DNA of 6,747 nucleotides, taken from assembly GCA_002405405.1 (NCBI GenBank), contig DHLT01000101.1:5177-11923 (forward strand). Direction: 5' to 3'. Shown here piece after piece: positions 6,570 through 6,747 of this stretch (position 1 is the first letter of the stretch; each line of letters begins with the position of its first letter). The translations under genes were made by a program, and so were the position numbers. The notes under the pieces were generated by a model. It was not told the DNA's origin and did no database searches. It saw only the letters and a list, made by a program, of their open reading frames with translations. This stretch comes from Ignavibacteria bacterium UBA4661. GTDB taxonomy: Bacteria > Bacteroidota > Ignavibacteria > Kapaibacteriales > UBA4661.

Positions 6570-6747
6570 TTCACCCGCGTAAATTCAATGCGCCGATTGC
6601 GCTGTTTATTCTGTGCTGTTGTATTCTCCTCTATCGGGCGATCAGGATCATAGCCACGATCTATGAGTCGTTTGTGATCATCTCCTCGCGCCTCCAGCCA
6701 CGCTTTAACAGCATCATCTCGATCTTGTGATAGCGCAATATTCTTAT
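6566..6747 (-). CDS. OmpA-family protein, C-terminal fragment (5' end outside the window)
   Basis: The last 59 codons of a gene enter from the right edge and stop with TGA at 6568-6566. The peptide has the end of an OmpA-like peptidoglycan-binding domain: NIALSQDRDDAVKAWL (fragment residues 2-17), matching the family's NxxLSxxRAxxVxxxL, then Arg26, a GYDPDRPIEEN stretch (31-41) and NKQRNRRIEF (46-55), matching the family's GRxxNRRVE ending. Such domains anchor outer-membrane or periplasmic proteins to the cell wall. The N-terminal part is missing, so it cannot be said whether this is a porin, a Pal-like lipoprotein or a multidomain protein. Its stop overlaps the ATG of the glycosyltransferase by four bases (ATGA), so the two are probably co-transcribed. 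The plus-strand frame across this region is a shadow. Confidence 0.85.
   Translation of the reverse strand, partial: KNIALSQDRDDAVKAWLEARGDDHKRLIDRGYDPDRPIEENTTAQNKQRNRRIEFTRVK

Noticed and set aside
6440..6730. 96-codon plus-strand frame at the right end with hydrophobic stretches
   Set aside because: It is antisense to the glycosyltransferase N-terminus and to the clear OmpA C-terminal motifs. The hydrophobic character arises from the complementary strand.

Overview
The window holds four complete, ordinary chromosomal genes plus a complete UmuD-like gene, and is cut by a partial gene at each end. The organism looks Gram-negative. There is the C-terminal, peptidoglycan-binding end of an OmpA-family protein, an exported M15 peptidase, and a single-chain glycine decarboxylase. 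Base composition is mid-to-low GC. Two gene starts carry a strong Shine-Dalgarno sequence while gcvP, the UmuD gene and coaD carry none that I can see. That mixture, together with the style of the OmpA and glycosyltransferase proteins, would suit the Bacteroidota/Chlorobiota superphylum (for example a Kapabacteria-like lineage), but this is an inference from general familiarity and not a proven placement.

Layout from left to right. Positions 1-51 (minus) hold the first 17 codons of an unknown gene behind a good Shine-Dalgarno site. Positions 147-177 are a hairpin terminator for gcvP. Positions 218-3148 (minus) encode glycine decarboxylase, the P-protein of the glycine cleavage system. A 275-base gap with AT-rich dyads lies upstream of it. 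Positions 3424-3882 (minus) encode a UmuD-like self-cleaving S24 peptidase with no umuC beside it. Positions 3982-4770 (minus) encode a secreted M15 metallopeptidase. Divergent from that, 4868-5368 (plus) encodes phosphopantetheine adenylyltransferase (coaD). Positions 5319-6569 (minus) encode a GT4 glycosyltransferase whose 3' end overlaps that of coaD by 50 bases. Positions 6566-6747 (minus) are the C-terminus of an OmpA-family protein, whose stop codon overlaps the glycosyltransferase start.

The genes do not form one pathway. They cover one-carbon metabolism (gcvP), coenzyme A synthesis (coaD), DNA-damage response (UmuD) and the cell envelope (OmpA, GT4, M15). The OmpA-GT4 pair is the only clear translational unit. 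I do not see an undescribed multi-gene system. The most worthwhile leads are the UmuD gene without a polymerase partner, the dyad symmetry just upstream of it, and the two kinds of gene overlap around the glycosyltransferase.
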